The notes: generated from the sequence alone by a model not told the origin. A stretch of DNA of 64,000 nucleotides from Brienomyrus brachyistius (GCF_023856365.1 NC_064538.1:3117832-3181831), one strand, 5' to 3'. Positions 1 to 18,173 are shown, counted from the stretch's first letter. Numbers and translations: made by a program.

Positions 1-3000
1 TTTCAGGGCGCGGAAACGAGCTACGGTTTATTTCAACCCTGCATAGTTTTGTTCTTCATTAGAACGTCTTTTGCAAGCGAATAGATTGGGCTCCATCCGT
101 GTTCCTGTGACTTCCGATGGCAATATTATTATTTTTTTGTTTTGCTGTAATACAAAAAATTGTTGTACAGAGTAAAGAATTAAAGAAATTATTTATATAT
201 AATTATATATATAATTTTACAGCTACTCTTGTTGGTCATAGACCGTGCTCTACATTTATTCTATAGTGCTTAAAATTTAAGCAATTTGCATTGTTTCCCT
301 TAATTCCGCTGAGCCACGTATAGCCTACGTACTTAACCGCATTTCAAACTCTCAATAACAATTTTTTTTAACTACGTCAGAGTCAACGGTTTAAAAAGTT
401 AAGTCATGCAAACTGACTTGCTTAGCTATTTTAAAAGGTGACTCGGGGCGCTCCTTCCAATTTCACCGCAACCCGGGACTCTCTATTGTTCGCTACCTTG
501 GGAGCCGCCTCTGCTAATCTGCCGGTTATTTGCAATAAGAATTGAAAAATATCTACACTCCTGTGGTAAAAGAATTAACCAGGCCAGTGGGATGAAAGAC
601 CACTGGGACCCTGTTATGAAGTGGAAGAAAAATACCCGGCAGTAACCTTGGATTTGTGTAGGCTACCTATGTGATACTCATGCAGAACACACAGTGGCTA
701 TGAAGACATTTCTGGTGATTTTACTGTAGTCCGACTGGAGAATTAAGTAGTCGGAATGTTGGAATGGAAAATATAGCCCTTCATTTAAAGAAGAAAAAAA
801 AGCTTCAATGAAAATAACCTGTTGTACTCGCATACAGGCGACCTTCCTGGTGGTCGTTGGGAAAATCCGAAGTTTACAGAAATGCGTCTAACCTCGACAA
901 AAAATACTCATTATCATTTGTATTGCCCTCTGATTCCATTATGCTCAGACCTAACCAGACTGTCAAGTGTCAACGAGGTTTGTTTGCCATAAGTCATAAT
1001 TGCAGTAGTTTGGCTATATAATTTAAAACTTTTCTCTCTCATTTAATTAATGAGTCAAGTACCATTCACAAATGACTTCATACTCTTTGAATTGCCTTAT
1101 ATTTCTTGATATTGAATTGTACCGCAGTTCCTTCATCCATCATATGATTAGTTTAGTGTTCCGCTGTCTCTTGTAATTATCATCTCTACTCATATAATAC
1201 AGATAAAATAAGTGTCAGTTGTCTGACAAATATATTGGTACTGAAACTGGCCTACTCACTGTATTGAATCACAATAATTCAGAAAAGCTAATTCCAATTT
1301 TACTCATACATGCTTGATATTTAGACAACGCGTGTTACGACTACTAGCCAAGGAACGGAACATTTCGTCTTCTGCCAAATGAAATCGCACCACCTTAACC
1401 ATTACCAAGAGTTTTTGACATATTTAGGATGTTCTTGGTGATAATTACTTTCCAGAATTCTGCGATGCATCGAAAGTTGTAGCGGTCAGTCTCGTAGAAT
1501 GATTATTATATGGTCTCACGGAAAGCCGCGCAGAAAGGTTGTTAAGAGCCCTGTTATTACAAAAAGGGATGAAAGGGTTTAAGATACCTTCTCTACCTTG
1601 GGCCGTCTCCCCAGGTTCTCCGGATGAATTACATAGGAAACTAAAATGAGCTGGATTTACAGAAGGCATCCAGACCCCAGGAACCCCTGTCAAATCCCTA
1701 CACGGCAGCGTCTAATAAACCAGTCATGCGCAAAATAGCAAGTTAACCGCGAAAAAAGAGGGTAAAATGAAAGGGGAACTGCAACACTTGCAAGGACAGG
1801 TATTAGCAATGTCAACATTCCTCAAAAGTTTGACACAATTTCCACGTTCCCTGCTTATCTTTGAGTCTTCGAATGATGTAAAAGTTTGATAACACATTTT
1901 AGCTAGTCAGAAACGACAAACGGCAATGTATTGGTCATTCTTCTTCAAACCCCAAAACATCCGACCAAATGAATGACAGTTTTAGGTCATTCAGTGGGGC
2001 ACTAAATTTGTCTCACTAACCCGGCAATATTTCAAATTTGTAGATGCAGCGTAAGATAGGTACACCAATCAATTGTCGCAGTTCAGTGAAATACGTTGAC
2101 GGATTGTTATGACCGATTGGTAAATCATCAATACGGTAAATACTATGACCAATAGTTTAATAATAATTGATCACCGATCACGCCAGAAGTTTTCACACTG
2201 GCGGTAGAGATCAAAATTGAATGCGCTCATGTGATTCGCCACAATGTGAATGCATCGTGAACTACTAACAAGAGATCCGTTTGTAAAACTTACACTAATG
2301 ATTTTATTGCGTGCACAAAGTTGACCCGCGGCTTGACATTTGCTTTAGGAATGAACTTTGCCAGATAATTACGGTCTCAGGTCTGGGGCTTATGTGTGCT
2401 CTGAACTTCGCCTTTCCCGTTTCAGCATTGTGGAGCGATTCCCTTTTGTTGGCTGATCTGTCTCCCATTGGGTAGCGAGACAGATAAAGATTCTTGGTAT
2501 TTGTCGGTAAAAATGAAAGCGGGATTAGGCAGAGGCTGGTGAACATACCATGGCAAACAAGGGGCAGCTATTCTTGCACGCGGACCCTTTATCCATTTAG
2601 TAATTCAAACATATTTAAAAGTGAAAATAAAAGTAAAATTCCCATTGACGCACAGAAAACTTCGCACTTCAGTTAAAGCCACACGTAAGGCAATCCTGTT
2701 ACAATAAACATTACATCAGAGAGGCAGTAAAGGCGAACAATTGACATGCTTTTAGCCCACTTATAACATTGCACATAGAAAGTTGTAGCTTTTTTTTCTT
2801 GTTTAAGTGTATTAAAATCCTTTCATGAAGCATTCCATTTTAGAACATGCCCCATTATTTCATTACGGTTCCACAATTCAGCTGATTCATGTTATAAAGT
2901 ATCAGCACATCTAACCCGATTCCAAATTCTGTATAACTTTGCACAATTTATTTGTATATGAATGTATAATCATACATTCCCAGAAATTTCCCCTGGAATC

Positions 3001-6000
3001 AATCAAGTTAATCTTAATATTTTACACATAAACATTAGCGTACTATAACAATAATTCTACAAGTGGTACAATATTTTGATATGCGACTTTTTGCGCAGAC
3101 CTTTAAAAAGATCGAATCTACATCTTTGCTGAGAAGTTGTATTTGTATCTTATACAATTATGTTACTGCCACCGTGACGTAAACTCAGCGGGTGTTATAA
3201 TTAACGAAAATATGCTGCGTATGGCGGGATAAAAGTTAACACTTGCCCATACTACGTTTGACTTAGGGGCGGTTATAATCAATGAGACCTTGTCTCTTGG
3301 GTGTTTAGAGGGGTCACCAAGAGTTCTTCGGCATTTTAAATTTTATGGAACATACACACAAAGTGATAGCGAGGTCCACCTTCAAAAACACTTTTGTGGC
3401 TCTACAGAGGAACCCGGGAGGCTAACACATTTATTGGTATCAGCAGGAGTTTTCCTTGTCGTTTGTTCTTTTTGTTCCACGGATCTACCAGGACGACCCC
3501 CTCCCCTCCACCCTGTTGCTTAGTACCGACCGTAGCCACACTTCTCGGGAACTCTCGAGTAATTCTCAAGGCCAGATAAATAAATAAACGAAGAAATAAA
3601 CAAATAAATAAACAATTAATAAACAGAGAGATAAATAAATAAATAAACAAAAAACAAATAAATAAATATTGACACGCACAAATATAATATATTTGCCCAA
3701 ATTATGAGCTGCACAGATGCGTGGGTGGGTGGGGGGGGTGGTCGTTCACCTTCGCGAGCGCATGCCTTGCCGATAGCTTCTGAATCGCTACTAAATCTCA
3801 CACCTTCAAATAAGGAGAGAAATAAAATCCCCTATAAGGTTATTGAACAGGAAAGGATTATGAACGCGCCTTTATATTTGAAGAAGAAATCCCCATGTCT
3901 TCTACAGTAGACTTTTGAATTTTCCATAAGTAGCCCAAAAAGAAAGATTGTCCCTTTTAGGGAAAAAAACACCAGAGATCCAAAAACCATTCTAGTATGT
4001 AATATGTGTGTGCAGATAGGACTTGTCCCACATGGCAAGAAATGCTTTAATTAATAGACAGACAGGCCTGAAAGCGGCACTGGCGGCCTGTAATATGATG
4101 AACTCCCATTGTGGTGGTGTCACCACAAATGTTTCTGATAAGCAAAAGCACCCAAGGATCAAAGACTATAAGCCTCTCAATTTCCCCCAGCCGCCTCTAC
4201 TTTTCCTCACCTACTTTCTATTTTCCTTCCTTATTCCCTTAGAAAAAAACGAAAGAAAGGCCCCGAAACACACAGCAGAATCCCTTCTAAAACAACGCCA
4301 GGGTCCGCCTCGAGTTCACGGGTCACCGGAACGCTAGGATATGACTGCGCATTAATATTCCGGCAGGCTGATTCCAGACGTCGGCGCTCCCAAGATGACA
4401 AATGTCTTCATAAATTGGCATTAACTGACATATCATTATTGTCACGATTCCATAGACGGTATTAAAAATTTAACACGTCAACTGCAATAATTCCCAGTCC
4501 ATACGTTAAAGGAATCCCATTGGGTATTAAGATATTTGGGAAACATAGGAAACGATATACGTATACTGGATATAAAACATCTCCATCCATCTTTCAACCA
4601 CTTATCTAGTACAAATTCGCGGGGATTAGAAAAAAAACATATTTTGCATTTAAACAATGAAATTGTTAATTATTACCAAACGGGTGGTACGTGAATAAGT
4701 TAATTTAGTTAATTAGGGTAATCTTAAATCATAATTTAAACGATCCAAAGGACGTCGAGTGGTTTTCAACGTGCTTTACAATACATGTAAACCACGACCC
4801 CGTGTTGAATTGGCGCTTATAAACATTGCCTCATGTCAATGAAGCTGAATTACATACAATCGATTTAGCATAAATTAGAGGTGATTTATTTTGTTCTTAA
4901 ACAATGACCGATTAAAAGAATCGTGATTTTACTCAGGCCAGCGCTTTAATTTCGTGATTTTTGTACTTTGAAACAGGTCTCCCAGTTTAGAGCGCAAATT
5001 AATTCATTTAAAAAGCAGGAACTTATTTAACAAAGCTTTTTAAAGGACTAAATTACGGTAATTTGTTGCTGATTTGGTTAATTTGATTTGTTCCGACAAT
5101 TGCGTCACATAACTTATCTGAATTTTCCGCAATGGCGTTTGTCTCTGGACTTCTCGCTTGCTAAATTCCTAGACCTCAAAAATCGTTATTTTATAGTGCA
5201 TAAAATAACAACAGTAATTAAAACTACAAAATTAATTAAGGTTGTGATCGTTAGTCAGCGCATCATTGGTCAGTACAATAGAATCAGACAGGCACAGTGC
5301 TCCATATGGTAACATCAGATTTATATCAGGTTCAGGATGCAGCATAAGAGGACTGTATTTAGTCAAGGTCGATGCAAACATTATTCCTGAAATTATCGTA
5401 GCACGACGCATCCAATTTGCTATTATTATTGATAATAATAATAGCAGTAGTAATAGTAGTTGTGATGATAATAATAATATTTTTGCTGCGAAACAAAACA
5501 GCAATAATAACCACTTGAAGTCTTTGCTCTCTATATCATAAAGTATATGTTCCTTAAAAATCCTCCCATGTAAATTCCAGTGAAATGTGGAGAGAGGCAG
5601 TGAGGGGGGAGAGGGGAGGTTAATCCGAGTTTAATGCAGTGATGCACAGCACAGGACCGAGGCAGTGATGATTGTGTTATCTCTCCCCAGCATTTGGGTC
5701 CCCCTCAATTTCAACCCAGCCAAATAGCTGCGAGAAAGTGCAGATGGAGTCACTCCCGATGCCTGAGGAAAAATGTTATTAATAGCTAAATAACTTCCCC
5801 ATACTTTCACTAAACCTCTCTCTCACCATTTCAGATGGATTTGTTTGAAGTGGTCTTCTCCTCATCCCTTCGTCCTTTTCTTTCAACGAAGCTTAGTTTA
5901 GACTAGGCTCCTAAATATGTAACTGTAATTTTGAACCAAACCTGGGCGCTCGCTCGATGACACTTTTTATTGCAAGAAGTTACAAATCTTTAACGGCAGG

Positions 6001-9000
6001 TTGCACCTTTTCGGCAGTGTCGCTTCTGCCAAAATTCATTAGCATAATTCGCAGGTAAACGCAAATTTGGTGAGTGGAAAATTTTATACATTCTGTCTGT
6101 TGCCTTAAATCGTATTATATTCAAAATTCGACTACAAATTCTCTCTGCTATTTTTTTTAAGAAAACGATATTATTGGCGTCCCAGTACGTTTATAAATCA
6201 TCTCCGCGATGTCTTGGCTCAGTTAAATAATAGATACATTTACTTAGAACTGTGATTAATTTGTCTGTCTTTTGTGAGAAAGATCCCAAAGGCAATATTC
6301 TTTTAATTGAATAGGCGCGGTAAAAGTTGGCCTGAAGCTTCGAATTGCCTGACACCGGACTATCACTCCACCGGCCCCCATTATTTTCTCTGATCCCTAC
6401 TCACAACATTCACAAATCCTGCCTGGATTCTGTTTGATTAGATTGCGAACGTTAGGTAATCTGCCGATTTGCTTAAGTGCCCATCGCTACTATTTCCAGC
6501 ATGTATTTACAAAGCACATTCTGTTGGTTTAATCAATGCAGATCATTTCTAGGGAATTGATTGATACACCCTCTATCGCTCCCCCTGAATATATATATAT
6601 ATATATATATATAAAAAAACAAGTGTTACGGCAAATGTGAGCTAACGAGTTCCTCTCTCCAATCCCTACTATCTTAATATTAATTAGTAGGTGTACACCG
6701 GCCACAGCAAAACCACGATTATAGCCATTTCGATTTAAGGTAAAGGGAATTATCAGTATGTTTCCCTTGTGAAAATTGTATTGGAATATAATTTGTGTTC
6801 TACACAAAAGACCACAAATACTGCCCGCTTTATATTTTTCATATAGAAATTAACCTTGACGTATGATAAAAAAATACACAACCGATGCATCAAACCATGC
6901 ATTCGCCCTTCACATGTCGATAACATTTTGCCGCTTGGCATGAACACTTTCTTTAGGTTATTGTTCGGTTTTATTTTAATAAAACAATTCTTGCATGTTT
7001 ACCATATCCGCAAAGACAGTGAAACATTTTGTATCGTCTGTATGTACACCGTGTAATAAATATATAAAGCCTACCCCCCCCCCCTTTCTCCTCTAATTCC
7101 ACAACTACATTTGAATTATACGTCCATTCAATCATTAACGAATGCTAAGATGGTTGAAAAGAACCCATTCACAACAGGCCTAACAAATACCAGTTCCACT
7201 TGTAATTTTAGTTTATATTAGGATATTCATATTTGTAATTTATTTAAAGACATGGATCCAAAAAAAAACCTGAATGGAGAACGTTAGTTATTTCTGGTGA
7301 ATTCGTGCATCAAAAATAAACTCTCTTGCTGACCCCACCCCCGTAATAGTCCGTGTTTACAGCTGGTAACGGGCTTGCATGTGTATTAAAGATTATCTTA
7401 AAATTAACGGCTACCGTTATTTCCCCCATCATTTCGGAGTTTGGTTAGCGTGTCAGAATTCCCTAATGCAAATCAAATAAATAATAAATAGATAGATAAA
7501 TAAATAAATAAAATCTTAACAACTATAAAAGAAACCTAAAATCTCATGAATTTGTGCCCAAGGCTAGCCAGCGCGAGCCGTTTAGAGATGAAAGTGAAAA
7601 GAAATAAAAGACCCAATTTAATCTGCCTTAAAACCCTTCAACATAACGTTTGTGCTTGAAACTCGGAGAGTGAGGGCTGATTGGGGATAAATGCATTTCT
7701 TACCATGCCCGCGAGCTATTACACCCCTCTGCAACACAGCCGTCCATTCAACAGACACCGTTTTCATTACTAACTCTAATAAGTCTTAACATTATTAAAT
7801 GCCAGCCGGATGATAGAATGAAACGGGCGCAAAGACGAATCTTTTTAAGAATAAAAAGGGGGGCATTTAGTATCCTGGTTTAAACATTTTGCCATAAACC
7901 CGAAAATGCAGAAATCAAGCGGGAACTTTAACTGCCAAATATACACACACACACCATGTTAATATTAACAATTTCTAAATATGCAGAGCTCCTTTTGCGC
8001 AGTAAATGCTCCCATCAGCTGTAATGGCGATAAAAAAAACGCCTTTGATGTCCACGTAAACCTAAAAAAACAAACACCGCCTGTTCATAAAAACAAGCAA
8101 AGGAGCAAAGAATACGTCCCCCGTTATACCTACACGTGCCAGGCCGAACATCAAAAACTCTTTCCTGTTTATTCGGCGATACTATCAAAATTGCATATTA
8201 TTTTATTATTTGCAGACATTTAACTCGGATACGTTTTCGTAGGTTAAAGTGCCTATTTACACACCACAAATGTGCAGTTAGTTTTCACAATAGCCCGATT
8301 TTAAAATGAGCAGTCGCCATTTCCAAACAAGAAAGAAACACTTTGCACCCTCCAACGCCTATTCTCTTCCAACAGACGATTCTATAATATTACAAAACTA
8401 TCTACCAGCGGGGTGTATTGAATAATTCATCTCCCTTTAGTTCCCTCTTGGCCTTTTGTCCAAAGTTTTTTTTTTCTTTTGCGGGTTTTTGAATGAGAAT
8501 GGAATGGTCCGTTTCTCTTTTCGCAGTCCCGCTTTTTTAAGTTTTGCCTTTGTATCGCGGAATCTTTCCATTGAAAAGCTTCAATGGAGTTTGAGGCCTT
8601 TTGCGACTGAAGTTCATCTTCAAGTTTGGAGAAGAGCTGAACCTCGACAAAGGAAAAGGTTTTATAGGTTTACTTAAACCCTATACATAAATGTTTGATC
8701 ATCTTATTTGATAACTTCTATTCCCTTAAGCAACAAGAGCAGTTGTCTTACGTGTGCGTCCACATAATCGATGGATGTTGCGTAGCTCCGTGCCAGTCGG
8801 AAACTAATGCACAGGTGATACATTTTCCATGTATTATAATGCAATTATATCCAAAGCCTCTGCAGTTCTGCTAGTGGACCGATTTGTGCAAGACTTATGC
8901 ATATGTTATATTTCAGTTAAATACGTGGATGAATTTCACGATAAAGATAAACGTGCGCATCATTATTTCAAATTCCTACCACTTCGCTGTACAATTAAAT

Positions 9001-9630
9001 GCGAAAATATGAATCTACAAAATCTAAAGGAAATCTAGAACTAACGGGACATGGGCTGGTCCACTGCAGGGTTTTCTTAACATAGAACATTAAGTCGTGT
9101 TGTGCCCCAGTTGGTTGTAATTGATATTGATTGGCAAATCGTTTAGCTGTCAGCTGCCGTTTCAAGGGACCGTTTAAAGCGCAAGAGAGGAGTCTATTGA
9201 GCAAATTAATTTACGAGTCCCAAATACCTTCCGTCAATCCTCATATAAATAATTGAGTAACCAGGCCTACAAAAGCTGGAAGCCATAACAGCAGAAAAAC
9301 ATTCATGTTTGGTAAAGAGACGTTGTCCATCAACCAAATCATGCAGATGTACACATTCGAAGCAGCAAACAATTTGAGAAAGTTCACGCACTTAATCTAT
9401 CCGAAATGCAATTAGAATTTATAGTGTGCGTGCGTGCGTGTGTGTGCAAACAACGTAGATTTTTAGCTACAATCATGACATCGTTAATTCCATCTGCAGC
9501 ACAAACGCAGGTTTAACGCAACAAACAAGTAAAAAATAAGAGTCTTTCAGGTAGAAAAATCATGAAAAAATAATAATGCTTTGATCGCCAGGGCGGACAC
9601 AGAATAAGAATATAAACCCGCTTTAAATAC
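1..9630 (-). other. pax7: pax7 intron 4, partial (runs off left edge)
   Basis: Everything left of the exon 4 donor is AT-rich non-coding DNA. I searched it on the minus strand for the next Pax7 exon (the homeodomain with its RRSRTTF and WFSNRRARWRK motifs) and found nothing similar, so the intron is at least 9.6 kb. A long intron at this place is usual for vertebrate PAX7. Short reading frames here show no family resemblance. There are low-complexity tracts at 3575-3665 (AAATA-type), 6589-6613 (AT)n, 7074-7084 (C)11 and 7490-7512. The less AT-rich patches near 5560-5780, 7600-7760 and 9040-9190 could be conserved enhancers, but conservation cannot be judged from one sequence. Confidence 0.8.
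6589..6613. repeat. (AT)n microsatellite
   Basis: About 25 bases of alternating A and T followed by an A7 run, inside pax7 intron 4. Confidence 0.9.
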
Positions 9631-12915
<3,285 letters not shown>

Positions 12916-13434
12916 TATACTGTCAGAAATCAAGCAGCCGTAATCAACCCAGTTTCTAGACGGCACAAGCAAGTCCTCAATTGATGGTGATTTATTTCTC
13001 AAAATGAAACGTGACGTATTTCGTTAAAAAGAAGAAGAAAAAGAAAAAAAACAGTGGGATGACGTAGATCCAACCAGATGAACTGGCAAATGCAGAACCC
13101 CTAAAAATGAGGAAAAATACACACTTAAGCTGTTCGTTGGGTAGCATAAGACAAACAAGAAAAACGAAAAGATTCAACGTGTGCGCGTGGAGGGAGGGGG
13201 ATTATTCTAGGTCTCACAAGTAGAGTGGCCAAAGGTTATTTAATTCTTTGCAGTGTTGCGCTGAAAGGTCTGGTAGTTTTTATGGCAAAGTCTGCTCGGA
13301 GGTTGGGAGTAGTTTAAGTGGACAACTTTGGCGCACAGTGTATGAGGGGGGTGTCGCGCGCGCCGATAGGCTCTGAGGCCTTTCTTTTATTCATGAGGGG
13401 AAGAAGGAGTTTAACCACAGGTCTCTCGACCAAT
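12916..13434 (-). promoter_or_regulatory. pax7: Candidate pax7 5' UTR and core promoter
   Basis: Reading toward the gene, an inverted CCAAT box (ATTGG, 13434-13430) is followed about 40 bases later by a TATA-like AATAAAAG (13391-13384). A CpG-rich CGGCGCGCGCGA segment follows near 13355-13366, where transcription could start. That would give a 5' UTR of about 440 bases without an intron. A long pyrimidine tract lies at 13058-13027 on the minus strand. The elements are seen; the start site is inferred. Confidence 0.4.
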
Positions 13435-15882
13435 AGCAAGAAACGACGCTACACGCAAATACACTTTCCGCTGCTGTGTTTTTACAGTCCACCCGCTTCT
13501 TCTGAATAAATTATATAGAACCGTACAATAAAATACCATTGATTAAACTTTCAAGGTAATTTATAGACGACTAGAAGTTTCTTTTTTTTTCGTGTATTAT
13601 TAATAATCAATTGAAGAAAAGTACCTCAAAAGTATCACGGCAGGAATTCTTGATAGAGATTTTGAGAATAATATTTTCGTTTGATATCGACAGATACATC
13701 TTTAATTTTCTAATAGCAGATGATCATTCTCTATTACAGACACTTTTAAGCTACGGGAGTAAGTTAGTGGATTCTGTAGAATGAATGCCTGAAAAGCATG
13801 CCGTTCACTTGCAATTAATGCATACCAACCAAATTAAAATACACAATTAATAAACATTTACATTACGTTCTGGTAAGTGCAAAATCGCACTTCTGCGATG
13901 TACTTTCTTTTTTTTTATCCTTAAAATTTATTGTAAGCGATTTATTTTCAGTATAACATTCTTATTGAACTTGACAAAACACGGATAATCCGTCATCAGT
14001 CAAATCATTGCCGTCATTTCTCATAGGTCTTAACTCCCTGACCTGGCGCTTCCTTTTTTTAAAAAAATTAAAAGTAGGACAGTAAGCCGTCTACCACAGG
14101 AATCAATATAAAAAGGAAAGTATCGAGTAGGCGAATCACATCACTCGTACAATAGAACATCATGTCCCATGAACTGCAAAATATCACATGAGGATATATA
14201 TATAAACCTGTGAGTTCTGTGTTCTAATTCAAAACAAAAAGCACATGCATCACCGAGACGTCACTGAGAACGCTTCTCCGACCGCGCTTTCACGGTACAA
14301 TTGGCCATTACTAAATAGAGGTAATAACGAAAGTGGGTAGATTGTTTTCACACAAAACACAACAGGACAAGCAAACGACAGTTCATACATCTTTTTTTTT
14401 TCCTGGCAACGATTAATGCAGCTAACCCATAATATAAAAGAGAGGAGGGGGAAACACTGGCATTTGTCGCTAAAAATCCCATAACCCATTAGAAAGGACT
14501 AGAAAGCGTGTCATAATTAACACAAATGCGTGTTATTCGGTTGATCGTCAGTAATAAACGTGGCAAAATTCTCCTCAGTAAACGTCGGAGCGGCATTTTA
14601 AATCCAATATACAATACATACAATAAATATAAATTGAATATGCGTTCTCTTTAAGGCTGAACAAGGCAATCGGGACATTCATTCACGTGGATTATCATCT
14701 CGATGTTCATTTTGGAAATTCACGAGCACGTTCCATTTCATTCACAAAAAAACCACGTTTTAAGTTATGCCCTTTGCTTGCCTAAGCACATACCGGCCGT
14801 ACACCGAAAGCCGATTTATAAAAATATGCATTCTATCGGTTATCTAACTAAAAAAAGTGGGTTGAAATTTAAATAAATTCGTTGTCATTCACGAGACACA
14901 GGGAGCTCAGAACAGGCCCACAGGACCGTCCACATCTGAGGAGGCCAAACGATCCGCATTCATAACCGGATTCTATATGATTTCTTTTACAGTGGGTTCA
15001 TTTTGTATTTTATTTTTCAGAAACCCGCTGTACTCCGATTCTAAGAAATTATAGTGACACAGCTTCAGATCACATTGTTGACTTTGCCACCGTGACCAAA
15101 CGATAAGTATTCATAAGATCAACCCGTTTTATTGTATACTTTGCATTTTTTTAATTTACAAAGATTACTTTCCATTCCCTGCTGATAAATGACTTAAGAA
15201 TTTCTCAGTAGTATGAAATTCTGATATAACCCACAAATATATATTGACAAAAATGTAGCCAATCCTCCGCATTGTTTACTGTCTTCTCCTAAAAAGAGTT
15301 TTCGTACAAAACCGCACATTACAGAATTAAAGAATTCTGTACCTGATAAAGTAAAATTCTAGCAGATAAACTGGGATTTATTCCCTTAAATGAAATGTAA
15401 ATATCGTACAGATAAAGGAGCACAAAAATCTAGATGATAGACTACAATATGCTGTATGCAATTAGTTAAAATGATATATTACGTATATTATTACTGCAGA
15501 GGTCCGGACATCAGCTCAGCTGAACCAAACGTCTTGCATAGTAAATGTGTGAAAATTGCCGTGGAACACAGTACTGGTGGAAAGCAATTTCACAACTAAT
15601 TTTTCCAACAATTAGGGAGTGTGGAGGGGTGAAATGGCGATTTCACATGCAGATGCTCCGGTGGGGAGGACCTGGTGGCCTGCCGCAGAGCTGGAATTTT
15701 CTCTCCGGCTTTGGCTTACCTCACATGGGTTAGAGAGGCACAAAAGACCCGGTTCGTCCTCCTGGGATGATTTACAAAGCATCGGATTAAGTAAAGCATC
15801 AATCACAAGAATCCAGAATTCACGAATTCGCGAATGCTGTCTGACGTTGGGAAGGTGCTGTTTTTAACCGCCTCCCCTCTCT

Positions 15883-15950
<68 letters not shown>

Positions 15951-18143
15951 CACCTTCCCAACCCCCCCCCCCCATTCCAATTTTTGCTGAACAATTTTAT
16001 TCTTGTTGTTATAGGCTAGTGATGCAGACACCAAGCCTCTCTTTTTCCATTCACGTAGGTATTTGACTAAAAACAAGAAAAAACGAACATTTTATGTAAC
16101 ATTGCTTTACTAGAATTGTAAGACCCACTAAGTCGTGTGACAGTTCAAAATAAAAGTTCTACCCGGCTGTCTGCATTCTTTCATTCTTGAATAAATTTTA
16201 ATTAAGTTATATACAGCTTATCAGAAATTGTTAATCTTTTACATAAAATAAACGAGGCCTATATTAAATACTGAAACTGAACAGACATCATGTCAGAATT
16301 GCGTTTCATTTTACATTGTACCTTGAGTTATGACGTTGCATTCGATGCCCTGTTCATTAAATTCTCGGCGGTGTGCATGAATTTTCTTCTTTATTGCTTT
16401 TCTTCATTTAATTTTTAATTTTACTTTACCATATTTCGTTTTCTATCATCCACCGTTGCCGCACTCCAGCTTTAGATGCCAACGAAGACGTGCATGAATA
16501 AAGTAATTTTGTCAAGTAATTTTAAACGTCGCCTAGGTTCGCGTAAAATGTTGACTATCAATATATGTAACATTATTCATTTGACTCTATACTTCGCGTT
16601 CACCCATTTTGATAGTACGGCTGAGATGCGATCCCCACTGACTGGACCCTTGAACCGTAAAATACGCCTGCATGCGCAACCTCATGAAATGTGGACGTTA
16701 GTAACAAATTACAAGTTGCCAACGCCTGTAGACCTGTATTTAACATAAATTCCGTTCAATTACCTCATGTTCCGTGGATCGGCAACATAATCTAAGCCAG
16801 GTCCATGGATCGCTTCTGCGTGAATCGTGAACAAGCATAAGTTTTATCACGATGGCTTTATGTACTTCTTAAAGTTCCTATGATCTTTGACACGAAAGTG
16901 ATCAGATAAAGACCTGTTGGCTGCTAGGATTTAGCTAAGGTTCAGCAGATCACTTATAACCTATGGAGAGAAAACGAAGTTTTAGTGTTAGGTATTATAA
17001 GAGCATGATTCCCTATATAGGTATTGGGAGTTACGGCGTATTTACTTATCGTCGAAAAGTTATTGACAGAATGATAGAATCACTTAGCAATCTGAATGTG
17101 ATACTACGTATTATGATACTATACCTACTGCTAAACATATAAATATAAGCTAATGTCTAAGGGCAGATTTTGCCAAATAAGGTAGACGTTCCCGTTTTAA
17201 GCAACGCATATAATTATTTGTTAATATTACGTTGCCCAGGCGAAAATGTATCCGAGATCACCTCGTCCAGCGTATGTCTAATGGTACAGAAAGTTGGTTC
17301 CTGAAGTAATTAAATCGTTTCAGAGGCTAGAGCATCCTATTGTCTTTAACCATTCTAAATTCCATTCAGTGTAAAATTATGATTAGGTTACAATGCAATT
17401 CGTAACAGAGAATTACAATGTAAAATTACAATTGTTTTGGAAAATCTTTTTGATTTTCAAGAAAGCAGGCGTGAACGCTGGTGGTCGCTAGGATCGTGGG
17501 ATTTCGTGCTATCCACTGCAAGACTGATTCATAGTTATAATAATTATGAATTCTTTGCAATTATTAAATACTGTAGGAAAATTCACCTGTTGCTTTCTCC
17601 TGTGGTGGGAGCCCACGTGCGTCGCACGTCTAGCTGCAACTGAATCGCAGGCTTACTGGCTGATTAAAAGAAAGTACGTTTTATGTGAAATATAAGGAAA
17701 TATTGACGTTACCATGACATTTGTATGTATTTAATTAGAGGTAATTATTGCCCGTGTCTGCCGTTTAGGATTCATTTACATTAGATAAAGAGCTAAGGAC
17801 TGCAGAGAAAACTGTCTTCTCTTGGGAAAACGCCCTTCTGTTATGCGCAACACTAATTGCAAACATTTTTTAATTAGTACAATATGTAATTTAATGGAGC
17901 TTTTTACCGAATTTGCTAAATTCATGATTCTATTAATTAGCAGATTACTAAGTGAAACTGTTTTCTATATATCCTGTATTTTAGTCTTGTAAAGGTTTTT
18001 GGGGCGTTTGCCGAAGTTTTACACTATACAGACGAAATATGGTAATTATGTTTAAACTGTTTTGTAGGTAACCAAATACATCAAATACCAGTTTACAATG
18101 TAAACTTTTGATTTCATTTGTCTTGCCTCAAGCCGAAGCACCT
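13435..18143. other. Upstream flank of pax7, no gene seen
   Basis: This is AT-rich non-coding DNA directly upstream of pax7. It holds a CA microsatellite and a C12 run (15884-15973). The reading frames here are short and resemble no known protein. The less AT-rich patch 15610-15850 has overlapping short frames on both strands, none convincing. Distal pax7 regulatory elements would be expected here but cannot be recognised without comparison. Confidence 0.6.
15884..15973. repeat. (CA)n microsatellite followed by poly-C
   Basis: About 65 bases of CA dinucleotides end at 15948, then CTCCACCTTCCCAA and a run of 12 C. On each strand this produces spurious HTHT/VCVC reading frames. Confidence 0.95.
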
Positions 18144-18173
18144 GTTTATCGGCCGATAAACAATCAGCTGATT
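18144..18173. promoter_or_regulatory. Two abutting perfect palindromes (GATA-type and E-box)
   Basis: GTTTATCGGCCGATAAAC (18 bp, perfect dyad) is followed at once by AATCAGCTGATT (12 bp, perfect dyad). The first holds two inverted GATA cores; the second centres on an E-box (CAGCTG) with a TGATTA-type homeodomain half-site alongside. Non-coding surroundings make a composite factor-binding site plausible, but the function is inferred. Confidence 0.35.

Noticed and set aside
15803..16076. VCVC/HTHT reading frames
   Set aside because: They are translations of a CA microsatellite.
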